Positions 9,309-17,848 of a DNA stretch of 64,000 nt are shown here, piece by piece; the stretch's first letter is position 1, and every line of letters starts with the position of its first letter. Source of the DNA: Pseudonocardia sp. HH130630-07. Lineage in GTDB: Bacteria > Actinomycetota > Actinomycetes > Mycobacteriales > Pseudonocardiaceae. Made by a program: the position numbers and the translations under genes. The notes under the pieces were generated by a model. That model had not been told where the DNA came from. It saw nothing but the letters and a program-made list of their open reading frames with translations, and ran no database searches. Where the stretch lies: assembly GCF_001698125.1 (NCBI RefSeq), contig NZ_CP013854.1, positions 2,480,001 to 2,544,000 on the forward strand, read 5' to 3'.

Positions 9309-10250
9309 GTGAGCGTCGTCCATCCGTACGGTTGCGCTGTGGCCGGTGCACCCAGCTCTCCGACCTTCGGACGCGACTCGACGACGCCCGTTCTGCGCGA
9401 GGCGTGCCGTCGGGCGGGTCTCTCGGCCGACGGTGCGGAGCTGCTCCGCCTCGGCGAGAACGCGATCTACCGACTTGCCGGTGCACCCGTCGTCGTACGG
9501 ATCGCGCGGTCGGCGCAGCGGTGGCCCGACGCGGTGAAGGAAGTCCGGATGTCGCGGTGGCTCGCTGAGCAGGGCGTCCGTGTCGTCCGGCTTGCGGACG
9601 TCGAGGACCAGCCATTCGATGTCGACGGCCACCCGGTGACGTTCTGGAAGTACATCGACGGTCGCCGCGGTCGCCCGAGCGACGTCGGGGATCTCGCCCG
9701 CATCTTGCGGTCCATCCACGAGCTGCCCGTCGACCAGGCGCCGGAGCTGCCGCAGTTCGACCCCTTCGCTCGGGTCGTGCACCGCATCGAGCAGTCGCCC
9801 ATCCCAGACGACGACCGTGCGTTTCTCGCCGACACTCTTAGCCAAGTCCGGGATCAGCTGCGGGACCTCGATTTCCCCCTCGCCCCTGCTGTGCTGCACG
9901 GCGACGCCCACGTGCAGAACCTCATGGTTCCGGCGGACGGGCGGCCGGTCGTCATCGACCTGGAGAACATGGCGCTCGGACAGCCCGAGTGGGATCTGAA
10001 CGTCACCGCAACCGAGTGGCAGGTCGCCGGATTCTGGCAGGACGAGCGATACAGGGAGTTTTCCGAGGAGTACGGATTTGATGTATCGAGATGGTCAGGT
10101 TTCGCAGTTCTAAGGCGAGTTCAGGCGATCAAGATGACCACCTGGATCATGCAGAACCTCAACGAGTCGCGCGAGATCCGCGATCAGTACGAGCGTCGGA
10201 TGCGGACCATTCGGGAGGGTGAGTCGTTACGCAGTTGGAGGCCGTTCTGA
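9309..10250 (+). CDS. Aminoglycoside phosphotransferase (APH)-fold kinase
   Basis: The protein has the APH/choline-kinase fold. The Brenner motif HGDAHVQN begins at His197 (Asp199 is the presumed catalytic base), followed by the metal-binding VIDLENMALG and the N-lobe beta-strand/Lys-equivalent region around VVVRIARS. Families with this fold phosphorylate antibiotics, sugars or amino alcohols; which of these applies here is unknown. It follows the integrase directly, an arrangement often seen in actinobacterial integrated elements. The start is uncertain: GTG at 9309 is used, and GTG at 9339 is equally possible. Neither has a good ribosome-binding site. Confidence 0.8.
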   Translation: MSVVHPYGCAVAGAPSSPTFGRDSTTPVLREACRRAGLSADGAELLRLGENAIYRLAGAPVVVRIARSAQRWPDAVKEVRMSRWLAEQGVRVVRLADVEDQPFDVDGHPVTFWKYIDGRRGRPSDVGDLARILRSIHELPVDQAPELPQFDPFARVVHRIEQSPIPDDDRAFLADTLSQVRDQLRDLDFPLAPAVLHGDAHVQNLMVPADGRPVVIDLENMALGQPEWDLNVTATEWQVAGFWQDERYREFSEEYGFDVSRWSGFAVLRRVQAIKMTTWIMQNLNESREIRDQYERRMRTIREGESLRSWRPF

Positions 10251-10285
10251 CGGATTCTGCAGCGGCTCGGTTCGCCTGCTAGGCA

Positions 10286-10301
10286 ATATATATATATATA
10301 T
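10286..10301 (+). repeat. (AT)8 microsatellite in promoter region
   Basis: This sixteen-base alternating AT run is exceptional in DNA of this GC content. It lies 20-36 bases upstream of the ATG at 10322 and just before GGAAGGA, so it probably forms or overlaps the -10 region of the disrupted gene that follows. Confidence 0.6.
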
Positions 10302-10321
10302 CTTCGGAAGGATGCGCTGTT

Positions 10322-11488
10322 ATGGCCGAGATCTCGACGCAAGGGCTGTGGTCCCAGACTCCGCGCACCATTGTCTATCAGAACGCCGACTTCGTTTCGG
10401 CAATGCTGCAAGAGATCTACCAGGTCGGCTTGATTCAGTCGCTGGAAAGCGATTCTTCCGGGAAGAACTCAGAGACCGGGAACAAGCAGAGGAAGACCTC
10501 TGCTGACGCAAACACCGAAGGGAGTGTGCCGCTCCTGTCCAAGGCTGGGGGCAAGCTAGACGGCGAATGGATACGCCAGCAGACCGAGGCCGACGAACGA
10601 TCGAGCGCTCAACGGCAGAAGTTCGTGTTCTCGCAAGCTCATTACCTCGACGCTGTGCATCGAGGGCTTGCCGAACGTAGTCAGATCGCCTCCGATGCGT
10701 TCACCGCGTCAGTCGGGGACATCGTGGAGTTCACTGAGCCTTTTTCAACCTGCCGTTCCGGCAGCTCAGGGGCCTGGTTGTGTGGGTGCAGACGCCGAGC
10801 TGGCGAGCCGGTGACCTGTGCAGCTGTGGTCAGAGCAGTTGCGCTGCAACCTTCGCGATCTCCTGACGCAGAAGCTCGCTGGTCAGGTTGAAAAAGGCTC
10901 ACTGCCCGCACGGTGCGCCCGAACGAGATCAACGCCCTCTTGGACATCGCGACCCCTATTCTGGTCAGGGAGGTCGCTCGGTTCGTCGTCCGGAGCCGAA
11001 ATCGGGCCGAGATTAAGGACATGATGGACCAGGCCGAGGCTGCGGAGGTCAGCATAGGCGCGGAGAAGATCGCCGCGCAGCGTGCTATTCACGAGCTAGC
11101 AGCGTCTGATACAGCTGATGTCGCCGAGGCTGTCGCCGCGGCACTTCAAGTCGATGCACGACGGACGGACACCCGCGAGTACCACGCTACTGTCACCGAC
11201 GACCGTAATGCTATTCTTATCTGCGACACGGCACATTTTGTGACCGCGGATCCCGATCGGCTCCTTGATGGCCGATTCACCATCCTCGGGAAGGTCATCA
11301 AGCCGCTGACTTCGAGCACGTCGATTCTCGCCAACAACAAACTGCTGCGACGATTCCAGCCAAAGGCGATCGACGAGCTTCTTGATGCGTTGGTTCCCGA
11401 TGAAAAAGTAGCCGAGCACTTCGATTTATCCTTCGACGCGGAAATTGTCAACGCCGTCACTGTCATGCCCATCGCGATATACATCTGA
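10322..11488 (+). pseudogene. Hypothetical protein gene split by a 165-bp MITE
   Basis: Two frames, 10322-10891 and 10913-11488, are the halves of one gene. Removing the inverted-repeat element at 10736-10900 plus one copy of its ACT duplication (168 bases, exactly 56 codons) joins ...VEFT to ARTVRPNEINALLD in the same frame. The result is a 332-residue protein. In the present state a TGA inside the right inverted repeat ends translation after 189 residues. The restored N-terminus (TIVYQNADFVSAMLQEIYQ) and long mid-helices resemble DUF6414-type proteins, but that is a tentative memory-based match. Codon use is less GC-rich than that of its neighbours, in keeping with separate acquisition. GGAAGGA serves as ribosome-binding site. 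Confidence 0.85.
10736..10900. mobile_element. 165-bp MITE with 17-bp perfect terminal inverted repeats
   Basis: The ends are GAGCCTTTTTCAACCTG (10736-10752) and its exact reverse complement (10884-10900). A 3-bp target duplication ACT flanks it (10733-10735 and 10901-10903). It encodes nothing and must depend on a transposase elsewhere. The IS1380-family element in this window has different ends. A 3-bp duplication is known for some IS5-group and IS3-family elements. Confidence 0.9.
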
Positions 11489-11642
11489 ACCACAGCCCCG
11501 TCCTGGGGCGACTGTGGATCGCCACTCCTCCACTGCGCCTGACGGAGCTGCCGGCCTGGCAACATCAATCATGCGGCGATCATCACGGTCGCTCGCCTGT
11601 CTCCTGTGTCTCGCCGCCACTGTGGTTGCAGGACGTAGACCC

Positions 11643-13013
11643 CTACGTCGTTCGAAGCAACGGTTCGGTGAGCACGGCGAGTTCGACGACCCGCCGGTCG
11701 CGCGGATGCGCTGCGGTCACCTGTCGGACGAAATCAGCGACGTAACGCCGATACCGGCTGGATTGCAGAGGTCCGGCAAGCTCAATCGCCGATCGGGCGG
11801 CGGCCACAGCTTCGTCTAGTGATCCCCCTTGCAGCGCCCCGGCTGCGGTGACCATGTTGATAAAAGCTCGTGTCCGGGGCGGAGTCGCGTCCGAGGCAAC
11901 GGCCAGGCCGGCGAAGTGGCGGGTCTCCTCGCCGTGGCCGAGGTCGCGGAAGCAGTGTGCGGCCTCGCCCGCCAGCTCGGCCGGGTCGAAGTAGCCGATC
12001 CACGCAGGATCGGCGTCTCCGCCCTGGTGCAGCGAGGCCTCCGCTCGTCCGAGTGCCCGCTCGGCTCCGGGGCCGTCGGACAGCGACGCGAGGGCTCGCG
12101 CCTCCATCGCGTGCAGCATCGCGAGCGTGGCCGGTGCCGGGATGCCGGTGCTGGTGGTGATCGCTGCGCGGGAGAGCTGGACCGCGTCGCGGTAGCGGCC
12201 GAGGTAGTTGGCCTGGTGGCTGAGGTTGGCGAGGAGCCGCGCGCCGAGCAGGACGTCTCCGGCGTCGCGGGCGAGGCGCAGTCCGTAGGTGAGGTAGCGC
12301 TGTGCGGCGGCGTGGCGTCCGGCGTCGTACGCGCTCCACCCGAGCATCTGGGCGAGTTCCGCTGTGGCGGACAGGATATCCGCGCGCCCGGCCCCCCGGG
12401 GTAGCGAGCGGAGCAGCGGAAGTACCTGGCTGCGGAAGTAGAACAGCAGCAGCTCGCGGGTGTGCCCGCCGCCGAGCTGGAAGTCCAGCTCCATGAGCCG
12501 TGCGGTCGTAAGCCGGATCGCTTCGGCGTCGACCGGGACATCGTCGGTGTCGGGTCGGCGGTACTCGCTCTGGTCGTCGAACAGGTACCCGGTGATGATC
12601 GACGGGGTCGCGAACCCGTCCCAGGCGTGTGGGCCGGGGACGAGGACGCCGGCGGTGTCGGCTGCGGCGACGGAGTCGAGCCGTGCGGTCGCGGTGTCGG
12701 CGTCGTCGGGATAGACGACCGGCTCGACGGCGGCGGCGGGTTCTGCCTCGGCGGTGACGACGGCGGTGAAGCCGAGTCCGGCCGGGGTGAGGGTGCGTCC
12801 GAGCTTCTCCGACAGGCAGGTCGCGATCAGGACCGCGGTCTCGGCCTTGGGTTGTGTGCCGTCGAGCCACCGCTTGACGGCGACGTGGTCGGCGGCGCTG
12901 CGGACGCCGCGACGTGCGGCGAGGTCACGGACCCGGCGTGCGAGCCCGTTGTTGGTCATCTCGGCTTCGGCCATCGCGCGACCGAGCGCGACGTTCGGCG
13001 TCGTTCCGCCCAT
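11643..13013 (-). CDS. TPR-type transcriptional regulator
   Basis: The 456-residue protein has an N-terminal helix-turn-helix-like part (NVALGRAMAEAEM, VAVKRWLDGTQPKAETA, where the 'KRWLDG..' segment fits XRE-like repressors). It is followed by a long alpha-helical TPR-like region (AYDAGRHAAAQRYLTYGLRLARDAGD, YRDAVQLSRAAI). Such HTH-TPR regulators are common in actinomycete mobile elements and may sense peptides or small ligands; the ligand is unknown. The ATG at 13013 is preferred over an upstream in-frame start at 13145 because the latter would run through the TGCAC repeats that look like operators. It is transcribed away from the GntR gene. Confidence 0.75.
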   Translation of the reverse strand: MGGTTPNVALGRAMAEAEMTNNGLARRVRDLAARRGVRSAADHVAVKRWLDGTQPKAETAVLIATCLSEKLGRTLTPAGLGFTAVVTAEAEPAAAVEPVVYPDDADTATARLDSVAAADTAGVLVPGPHAWDGFATPSIITGYLFDDQSEYRRPDTDDVPVDAEAIRLTTARLMELDFQLGGGHTRELLLFYFRSQVLPLLRSLPRGAGRADILSATAELAQMLGWSAYDAGRHAAAQRYLTYGLRLARDAGDVLLGARLLANLSHQANYLGRYRDAVQLSRAAITTSTGIPAPATLAMLHAMEARALASLSDGPGAERALGRAEASLHQGGDADPAWIGYFDPAELAGEAAHCFRDLGHGEETRHFAGLAVASDATPPRTRAFINMVTAAGALQGGSLDEAVAAARSAIELAGPLQSSRYRRYVADFVRQVTAAHPRDRRVVELAVLTEPLLRTT

Positions 13014-13039
13014 CCGTTCCACCGCCCGGAGGGGCTGTC

Positions 13040-13074
13040 TGCACCCCGTGTGCACCCGCTGTGCACGGATGCAC
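13040..13074. promoter_or_regulatory. Four TGCAC repeats at ~11-bp spacing
   Basis: TGCAC occurs at 13040, 13051, 13062 and 13070 (two exact 11-bp steps, then 8), directly upstream of the TPR regulator start at 13013. The helical spacing suggests cooperative binding of a regulator on one DNA face. The same TGCAC/GTGCA word forms the arms of the palindrome at 13605-13634. Confidence 0.5.
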
Positions 13075-13162
13075 CCCCCGAGCACACTGTAGGTAGGGGC
13101 ACCGACATTGTTTGCTGATTCGCATGGAGAGCATCGCAGAAGCAAACAGGCGGTTCAGGGAG

Positions 13163-13522
13163 CTACTGCTCCGAGGTCCGGCCCTCCAGCTCGGCCACCC
13201 GGGCTTCGAGCGCGGCGAGAGCGGTCGAGGTGCGGTCCTCCAGCTCGCGCAGTCGGACGGCGAGGTCGGAGCGATCGGCATCAGGCTCGTCGCCGGGCTC
13301 GGCGGTGACGTACACGGCCTTGCCGGGCTGCCCCTGGACGACGCCCTCCTGGCGCAGTTCGCGGACCGCGGCGCGTACGACGGTCGTCGACACCTCGTAG
13401 GTGCGGGTGAGCTGCGACGTCGAGGGCAGCTCGCTCCCGACGGGGTAGGAGCCGGCGCGGATCGCGCGGCGTAGCTCGTCGGCCACCTGTAGGTACTTCG
13501 GGCGCCCCGTGTGCTCGGTCAT
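13163..13522 (-). CDS. GntR-family regulator (KorSA-like)
   Basis: The 119-residue protein starts with a GntR winged helix (YLQVADELRRAIRAGSYPVG ... LTRTYEVSTTVVRAAVREL). In place of a large effector domain it has a short C-terminal coiled coil (DLAVRLRELEDRTSTALAALEARVAELE). Small GntR repressors of this form control transfer and excision genes in actinomycete integrative elements (for example KorSA of pSAM2). It is divergent from the excisionase-like gene, with a perfect palindrome between them that is the natural candidate operator. Confidence 0.85.
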   Translation of the reverse strand: MTEHTGRPKYLQVADELRRAIRAGSYPVGSELPSTSQLTRTYEVSTTVVRAAVRELRQEGVVQGQPGKAVYVTAEPGDEPDADRSDLAVRLRELEDRTSTALAALEARVAELEGRTSEQ

Positions 13523-13604
13523 CGGCCTCCTCCGGTCGGGAGCCTACGCAGCCCGGTGACGGGCGCGTAGCTGCCACGCACGGCGGGAGCCATCGCAATG
13601 CAGC

Positions 13605-13634
13605 ATTGTGCACCATGTGCATATGGTGCACAAT
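13605..13634. promoter_or_regulatory. 30-bp perfect inverted repeat (12-6-12) upstream of excisionase-like gene
   Basis: The arms ATTGTGCACCAT (13605-13616) and ATGGTGCACAAT (13623-13634) are exact reverse complements around GTGCAT. The site lies between the divergent GntR gene and the excisionase-like gene, 30 bases before the ATG at 13664. It is therefore a likely operator that can switch the transfer operon. Confidence 0.75.
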
Positions 13635-13663
13635 GTGTGTATGGATACGAACGGAGAGCAGAG

Positions 13664-13888
13664 ATGACGACGACCGGAGCCCCGAGTGCGGGGCCGACCT
13701 TCTACGACGTCCAGGAGGTGGCCGCGATGCTGAAGATGTCGCGGATGACCGTCTACCGGGCGATCTCGACCGGGGAGCTGCGGGCGGTCCGCGTGCGGGG
13801 CCGCTGGCTGGTCCCGGCGCAGGTCATCGAGACCCTCGTCGAGAACGCCGTCGCCGGTGTCCCCGCCGACCTGCGGGGCGGTGCGTGA
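13664..13888 (+). CDS. Excisionase-like helix-turn-helix protein
   Basis: The 74-residue protein is one MerR/excisionase-type winged helix: FYDVQEVAAMLKMSRMTVYRAISTGELRAVRVRGRWLVP (seen here at residues 12-50). In integrative elements such proteins bend attachment-site DNA to favour excision, or act as small regulators. The start is the ATG after AACGGAGAGCAGAG. It heads a chain of seven more genes joined by start/stop overlaps, so it is likely the first gene of the transfer operon under the palindrome at 13605. Confidence 0.82.
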   Translation: MTTTGAPSAGPTFYDVQEVAAMLKMSRMTVYRAISTGELRAVRVRGRWLVPAQVIETLVENAVAGVPADLRGGA

Positions 13889-14127
13889 TGGGCAGCGTCG
13901 GAGTGCTGATCCTCGTCGCGCTGGTCGGGGCGTTCATCTGCGCCAAGGCCCGCTCGGCCGGTGGCGCGGTTGCGTTCGCCGCGCTGGCCCTGGTGCTGTT
14001 CATCGCCACGCCGGTCGGGGCCGGGGTGCCGGCGGCGGTCGGGACGTTCATGTCCGCGTTCGACCAGGCTGCGACCCCCGCGCTGAACGGAACACAGCAG
14101 GCCGGGACCTCTGGGAGCGGGTCGTGA
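13888..14127 (+). CDS. Small two-helix membrane protein
   Basis: The 79-residue protein has two hydrophobic segments (VLILVALVGAFICA and AVAFAALALVLFIATPVGAG) and a short Thr/Gly/Ser tail. It has no recognised domain. It begins on the stop of the excisionase-like gene (TGATG; a GTG one codon earlier is possible) and ends overlapping the next start. Small membrane proteins at this position in actinomycete transfer operons are thought to help DNA spread or mating contact. That is inference from position only. Confidence 0.7.
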   Translation: MGSVGVLILVALVGAFICAKARSAGGAVAFAALALVLFIATPVGAGVPAAVGTFMSAFDQAATPALNGTQQAGTSGSGS

Positions 14128-14414
14128 GCGCGGCGGCCGAGTACCCGGTGGACCACGTGCTCGGCGACGACGTCGTCGACGTCGCGGACCTGGTGTGCCC
14201 GGGCTGCTGGTCCCCGGTGGTCGACGTCCCGCCGACGGGCTGGCCCGCGCGGGCTGGGCACCTGCCCACGTTCTCCCACGAGGACGGCTCGGTGCTGTGC
14301 CCGGACGAGGCCGGACGCGTTCCGGATCCGGTCGAGGCGGGCGGGCTGCGCTACGCGCTCACCGAGCAGGGCTCCGGGGCGTCGCTCGACGTCGACCGGG
14401 AGTGGTGGGCGTGA
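14124..14414 (+). CDS. Hypothetical transfer-operon protein
   Basis: The 96-residue protein is acidic and has a single CPGC pair (DLVCPGCWSPVVDV) and a further Cys (VLCPDEAG), which could bind a metal. I do not recognise a family. It starts with a GTG overlapping the preceding stop and ends overlapping the next GTG, so it is translated as part of the coupled operon. Confidence 0.65.
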   Translation: MSAAAEYPVDHVLGDDVVDVADLVCPGCWSPVVDVPPTGWPARAGHLPTFSHEDGSVLCPDEAGRVPDPVEAGGLRYALTEQGSGASLDVDREWWA

Positions 14415-14797
14415 GCCCCGGGCCGAGCCCGGAGCGGCTGGTCCGGGACCCGGTCGCGCAGCCCGACGACCTGGACCCACGGCTGCTGTCGCCGACCGGA
14501 CGCACGGAACGACTGCGGATGGTCGTCGAACACTACGTCCCGACCGCCGGACGGTGCCCGAGTTGCCGGTGGACGGTACAGCGCCGTGAGGAGTGCCCGT
14601 CGCGGCAGGTGGCGCTCGCGCTGCTGGAGAACCGGCCGTTGCCGGCGCGGCTGGGGCACCTGGCCGACGTCGTCCCCGGGGCCCGGGCCGGCCGCGACAG
14701 CGCCGCGGACCGGGACCGGCGGCGCGACGAGCTGGACGCGATGTCGGGGCTGTTCGCCGCCCCGGCCCGCACCCCGGAACGGGAGGACACGCGATGA
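14411..14797 (+). CDS. Hypothetical transfer-operon protein with CxxC
   Basis: The 128-residue protein carries CPSC and a following Cys (GRCPSCRWTVQRREECPSRQ), suggesting a small zinc-binding knuckle, and a charged C-terminal helix rich in Asp/Arg. No family is recognised. It overlaps its neighbours at both ends (GTGA, ATGA), consistent with one polycistronic message. Confidence 0.65.
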   Translation: MSPGPSPERLVRDPVAQPDDLDPRLLSPTGRTERLRMVVEHYVPTAGRCPSCRWTVQRREECPSRQVALALLENRPLPARLGHLADVVPGARAGRDSAADRDRRRDELDAMSGLFAAPARTPEREDTR

Positions 14798-15381
14798 ACC
14801 ACGGGAGCACACACCACGAGGGACGGCCCGGCGACGGGTTCTTGGCGGGACACAGCCGCCGGGCCGCTCTCACCGCACATCAGCAGAAGGCAGGAGAGGT
14901 GACGATGGTAGAGCGCGAGGACGACCGGTGGCGCGACCGCGCCGGATGCCGGTCGGTGGACCCCGAGCTGTTCTTCCCGGTCGCGGAGAACGGCGCTGCG
15001 TACGCCCGGCAGGTCACCCGTGCGAAGCGGGTCTGCGGCCGGTGCCCGGTGCAGGCCGCGTGCCTGGAGTGGGCGATCGAGTCCCAGCCGCACGGCATCG
15101 CCGGCGGGATGACGGCCGCCGAGCGCCGCCGGGCCCGCGCGGTCCGGCCCGCCCGGCGCGTCACCGCGTGCCGAGGTGAGGTCGCCTTCAAGGTTCCGGT
15201 CGGAGTCCGGCAGGTCCCATCCCGGAGCCGGTCCCCGATCGTCGCCGACGGTCGGGCCGCCCTCGCGGGGGGCGTCCCGCGACGCGAGGTCGCGGCGGCT
15301 TTCGGGGTGTCGCGACGCACGGTCGACCGCTGGGCCGCGACCCTGTCCGTCGCCGACACGACCCCGGGTGGTGGTCGGTGA
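14794..15381 (+). CDS. WhiB-family iron-sulfur regulator with C-terminal HTH
   Basis: The protein has the four conserved WhiB cysteines, in AGCRSVDP, the CGRC pair and QAACLEW, together with DPELFFPV and the GIAGGM turn. It is expected to bind a [4Fe-4S] cluster and control transcription by contacting the sigma factor. Unusually, it continues about 60 residues past the basic WhiB end into a second helix-turn-helix (GVPRREVAAAFGVSRRTVDRW). That gives 195 residues against roughly 85-120 for most WhiB proteins. Two starts are credible. ATG 14794 (GGGAGG upstream, coupled to the previous stop) is used here; ATG 14905 also has a good GGAGAGG. Confidence 0.88.
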   Translation: MNHGSTHHEGRPGDGFLAGHSRRAALTAHQQKAGEVTMVEREDDRWRDRAGCRSVDPELFFPVAENGAAYARQVTRAKRVCGRCPVQAACLEWAIESQPHGIAGGMTAAERRRARAVRPARRVTACRGEVAFKVPVGVRQVPSRSRSPIVADGRAALAGGVPRREVAAAFGVSRRTVDRWAATLSVADTTPGGGR

Positions 15382-15914
15382 TGGCCCGGTTCGACGTCGC
15401 CCCGAGGACCGCCGTGTCCGGTCGGGTCCGTGAGCTTGTGCGCTGGATCGCCGTCGAGGTGTTCGCCGCGACCGAGACCGAGGTCCCGATCCCGGGATTC
15501 ACGGCGTTCACCGACCGCCGCCTCGACGACCCGCTGGCCGGCATCCGGGCCGCGCTGCTGGTGCACACGGTGGCGGAGTCGCAGCTGACCGAGTACGCCC
15601 GGGCCGCCCGTGCGGCGGGCCGGTCCTGGGACCAGATCGCCGACGCGCTCGGCATCACCACTGACGAGGTCGCGGTGGTGGGGGAGGCGGCGTTCGACTG
15701 GCTGGTCTGCGGCCGTGCCCCGGATCCGGAGCCGGACGGGGTGCGTTCGTTCCGGACGCCGTGTGCGTACTGGCGCTGCTCGACCTGCGACGGCCTGGTC
15801 ACCGACCACGGCCCGTTCGAGGGCAACCCGGCCAACAGAGAGGACGGCCACACGAAGGGCTGCACGCGGCACGCGGCCGAGGTGCAGGCGTGGAACGAGG
15901 GGTGGGAGCTCTGA
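15381..15914 (+). CDS. HTH / zinc-knuckle hypothetical protein
   Basis: The 177-residue protein has a possible helix-turn-helix (AGRSWDQIADALGITTDEVA) and a C-terminal Cys/His cluster (CAYWRCSTCDGLVTDHG ... HTKGCTRH) that could bind zinc. Similar small proteins sit upstream of TraG-like genes in actinomycete elements, but no function is known to me. The ATG overlaps the WhiB stop. A GTG one codon earlier is also possible. Confidence 0.7.
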   Translation: MARFDVAPRTAVSGRVRELVRWIAVEVFAATETEVPIPGFTAFTDRRLDDPLAGIRAALLVHTVAESQLTEYARAARAAGRSWDQIADALGITTDEVAVVGEAAFDWLVCGRAPDPEPDGVRSFRTPCAYWRCSTCDGLVTDHGPFEGNPANREDGHTKGCTRHAAEVQAWNEGWEL

Positions 15915-17848
15915 TGGAGATCCTGTTCAGCTCCACCGCGCTCGTGCTGGCGGTGTTCGCCGCGGGCGCGCTGCTCGCCTGGGCGCGCGGCGCCCGCGCC
16001 CTGGCGGCCGGCCTCGCCGTGGTCGCGCTGCTCCCGGCGGCGACGATCGTCACCGCCCTGTCCTGGCCCGCGCTTGTCGCGGTGGTCGGTCTGGCGGGGG
16101 TGATCGTGTGGCACCGCTGGTCGCGCTCCTCGGCCACGGTGTCCCGATGGGCGGCCCGGTCGCGCCGCAAGGTCGGCGTGGCCTCGTCGCTGGACATCGT
16201 CCGCCACGCCGGAACCCTCGCCGTCCGGCGCCGCACCGGCACCGTCCGGCCGTCCCTGGCCGCTCTGTCGCGGTGGCAGCGGGCCCGGCTCGCCACCAGC
16301 GAGGCCGCCGTCGAGCTGTGCCGCACCGGCGTGCTGCGGGTGTGGGCGCTGGTCGAGGACGTCGTGATCGTCGTCGGCGGCCCCCGCACCGGCAAGACAG
16401 GCTGGCTCGCCGGGCGCGTCCTCGACGCCCCCGGCGCCGCCCTGGTCACCTCCACCCGCACCGACCTGCTCGACCTCTGCGCGCCGCTGCGCCGTCAGGA
16501 CCGGGGTGAGGTGTTCGTGTTCAACCCGGCCGGCCTCGGGGCACGGGCCAGCACGATAACGTTCGATCCGCTGACCGGCTGCTCGGATCCGGTGACTGCG
16601 ACCGAGCGGGCGACGGACATGCTCGCCGCCGTCGCCTCTGGCAGTGGTGGGGATCGGGAGTTCTGGGACGGTCAGGCCCGCCGCGTGCTGGCCGCGCTGT
16701 TGCACGCCGCCGCTCTCGGCGGTCGGCGGATGGCCGATGTGCTCGGGTGGGTCGCCGACCCCGACGCCGCCGGCCGCGAGGTCCCCGCGCTGCTGCGCCG
16801 CTCCGGGGTGACCGCGTTCGAACAGGACGCCATGCAGTTCATCACCACCAACGAACGCACCCGCTCCTCGATCACCTCCTCGGTGATGCCCGCCCTCGGG
16901 TGGCTGACCCACCCGGCTGCCGCCGCGGCGGCCAAGCCGGGGGACGGCTTCGACGTCGCCCGACTCCTCGACGACCGGGCGACGGTGTTCCTGCTCGGCG
17001 CCGAGGAGGCCCAGACCGCACCCCTGGTCTGCGCTCTCACGGGGCACATCGCCCGCGAAGCCCGACGCCTCGCCGCCGGGCAGTCCAAGGGCCGGTTGGA
17101 CCCGCCGCTGGGGTTGTTCCTGGACGAGGCCGCCCTGATCAGCCCGGTCCCGCTGGAGTCGTGGACTGCAGACATGGGCGGGCGCGGGGTCACGATCCTG
17201 TGCGCGTTCCAGTCCCGCGCCCAGCTCCTCGCACGGTGGGGCGAGCACAAGGCCGCGACGATCCTGAACAACACCGCCGCCGTGATGATCTTCGGTGGGA
17301 CCCGGGACAAGGCGGATCTGGAGTTCTGGTCCACCCTCGCGGGTGAGCGGGACGAGCGGGTCACCACGACCGACGACCACGGCCGAGTCGCCTCCCGCAG
17401 TGTGCGGAAGGTGCCGGTGTTGGCGCCGGCGCAGATCGCGAACCTGCCCGCTGGCCGGGTGGTCGTGATCCGGCGTGGGATCGCCCCGGTGATCGGCCGG
17501 GCGCAGATGGCGTGGCGCCGCCGCGATGTCCGGCGTCGGGCCCGGCTGCTGGCCCGGATCGAGGCGGAGACCCGCTGGCACCGCCGCAGCGAGACGGCCC
17601 GGGCGTGGGCGGACCTCCAGCTCGAACATGCCCTCACCGTGCTCGCCGGCCGTTGGCCGGGGCGGTTCGGGGAGGCGGCGGAGCGGGTGCGGTCGTCGAA
17701 CCGGATGTTCGCCGAGCTGCGCGCGATCCGCCGCGGTGGGGAGCAGGGCCAGGCCGCCGAGGCGACGGCGCTGCAAGATCCCGGCCCCGACGTCGCACCG
17801 CCCGGCCCACCGGCAGGCGGCGCAGATGACGGGCGGTGGCAGCGATGA
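15914..17848 (+). CDS. TraG/VirD4-type conjugative coupling protein (T4CP)
   Basis: The 644-residue ATPase has two N-terminal membrane helices, a Walker A motif GGPRTGKT at 155-162 and a Walker B motif LFLDEAA with Asp404-Glu405. This matches the VirD4/TraG coupling proteins that carry the relaxase-DNA complex to the cell-envelope channel. The C-terminal part lists HTH-free basic/alpha-helical sequence that may bind the substrate. It starts on the preceding stop (TGATG) and overlaps the next ATG. The usual channel ATPase VirB4 is absent from the window. Confidence 0.9.
   Translation: MEILFSSTALVLAVFAAGALLAWARGARALAAGLAVVALLPAATIVTALSWPALVAVVGLAGVIVWHRWSRSSATVSRWAARSRRKVGVASSLDIVRHAGTLAVRRRTGTVRPSLAALSRWQRARLATSEAAVELCRTGVLRVWALVEDVVIVVGGPRTGKTGWLAGRVLDAPGAALVTSTRTDLLDLCAPLRRQDRGEVFVFNPAGLGARASTITFDPLTGCSDPVTATERATDMLAAVASGSGGDREFWDGQARRVLAALLHAAALGGRRMADVLGWVADPDAAGREVPALLRRSGVTAFEQDAMQFITTNERTRSSITSSVMPALGWLTHPAAAAAAKPGDGFDVARLLDDRATVFLLGAEEAQTAPLVCALTGHIAREARRLAAGQSKGRLDPPLGLFLDEAALISPVPLESWTADMGGRGVTILCAFQSRAQLLARWGEHKAATILNNTAAVMIFGGTRDKADLEFWSTLAGERDERVTTTDDHGRVASRSVRKVPVLAPAQIANLPAGRVVVIRRGIAPVIGRAQMAWRRRDVRRRARLLARIEAETRWHRRSETARAWADLQLEHALTVLAGRWPGRFGEAAERVRSSNRMFAELRAIRRGGEQGQAAEATALQDPGPDVAPPGPPAGGADDGRWQR

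Noticed and set aside
13110-13147. GTTTGCT...AGCAAAC inverted repeat after the GntR gene as a terminator
   Set aside because: Seven-base arms with a 24-base loop and no T-run are too weak to call.
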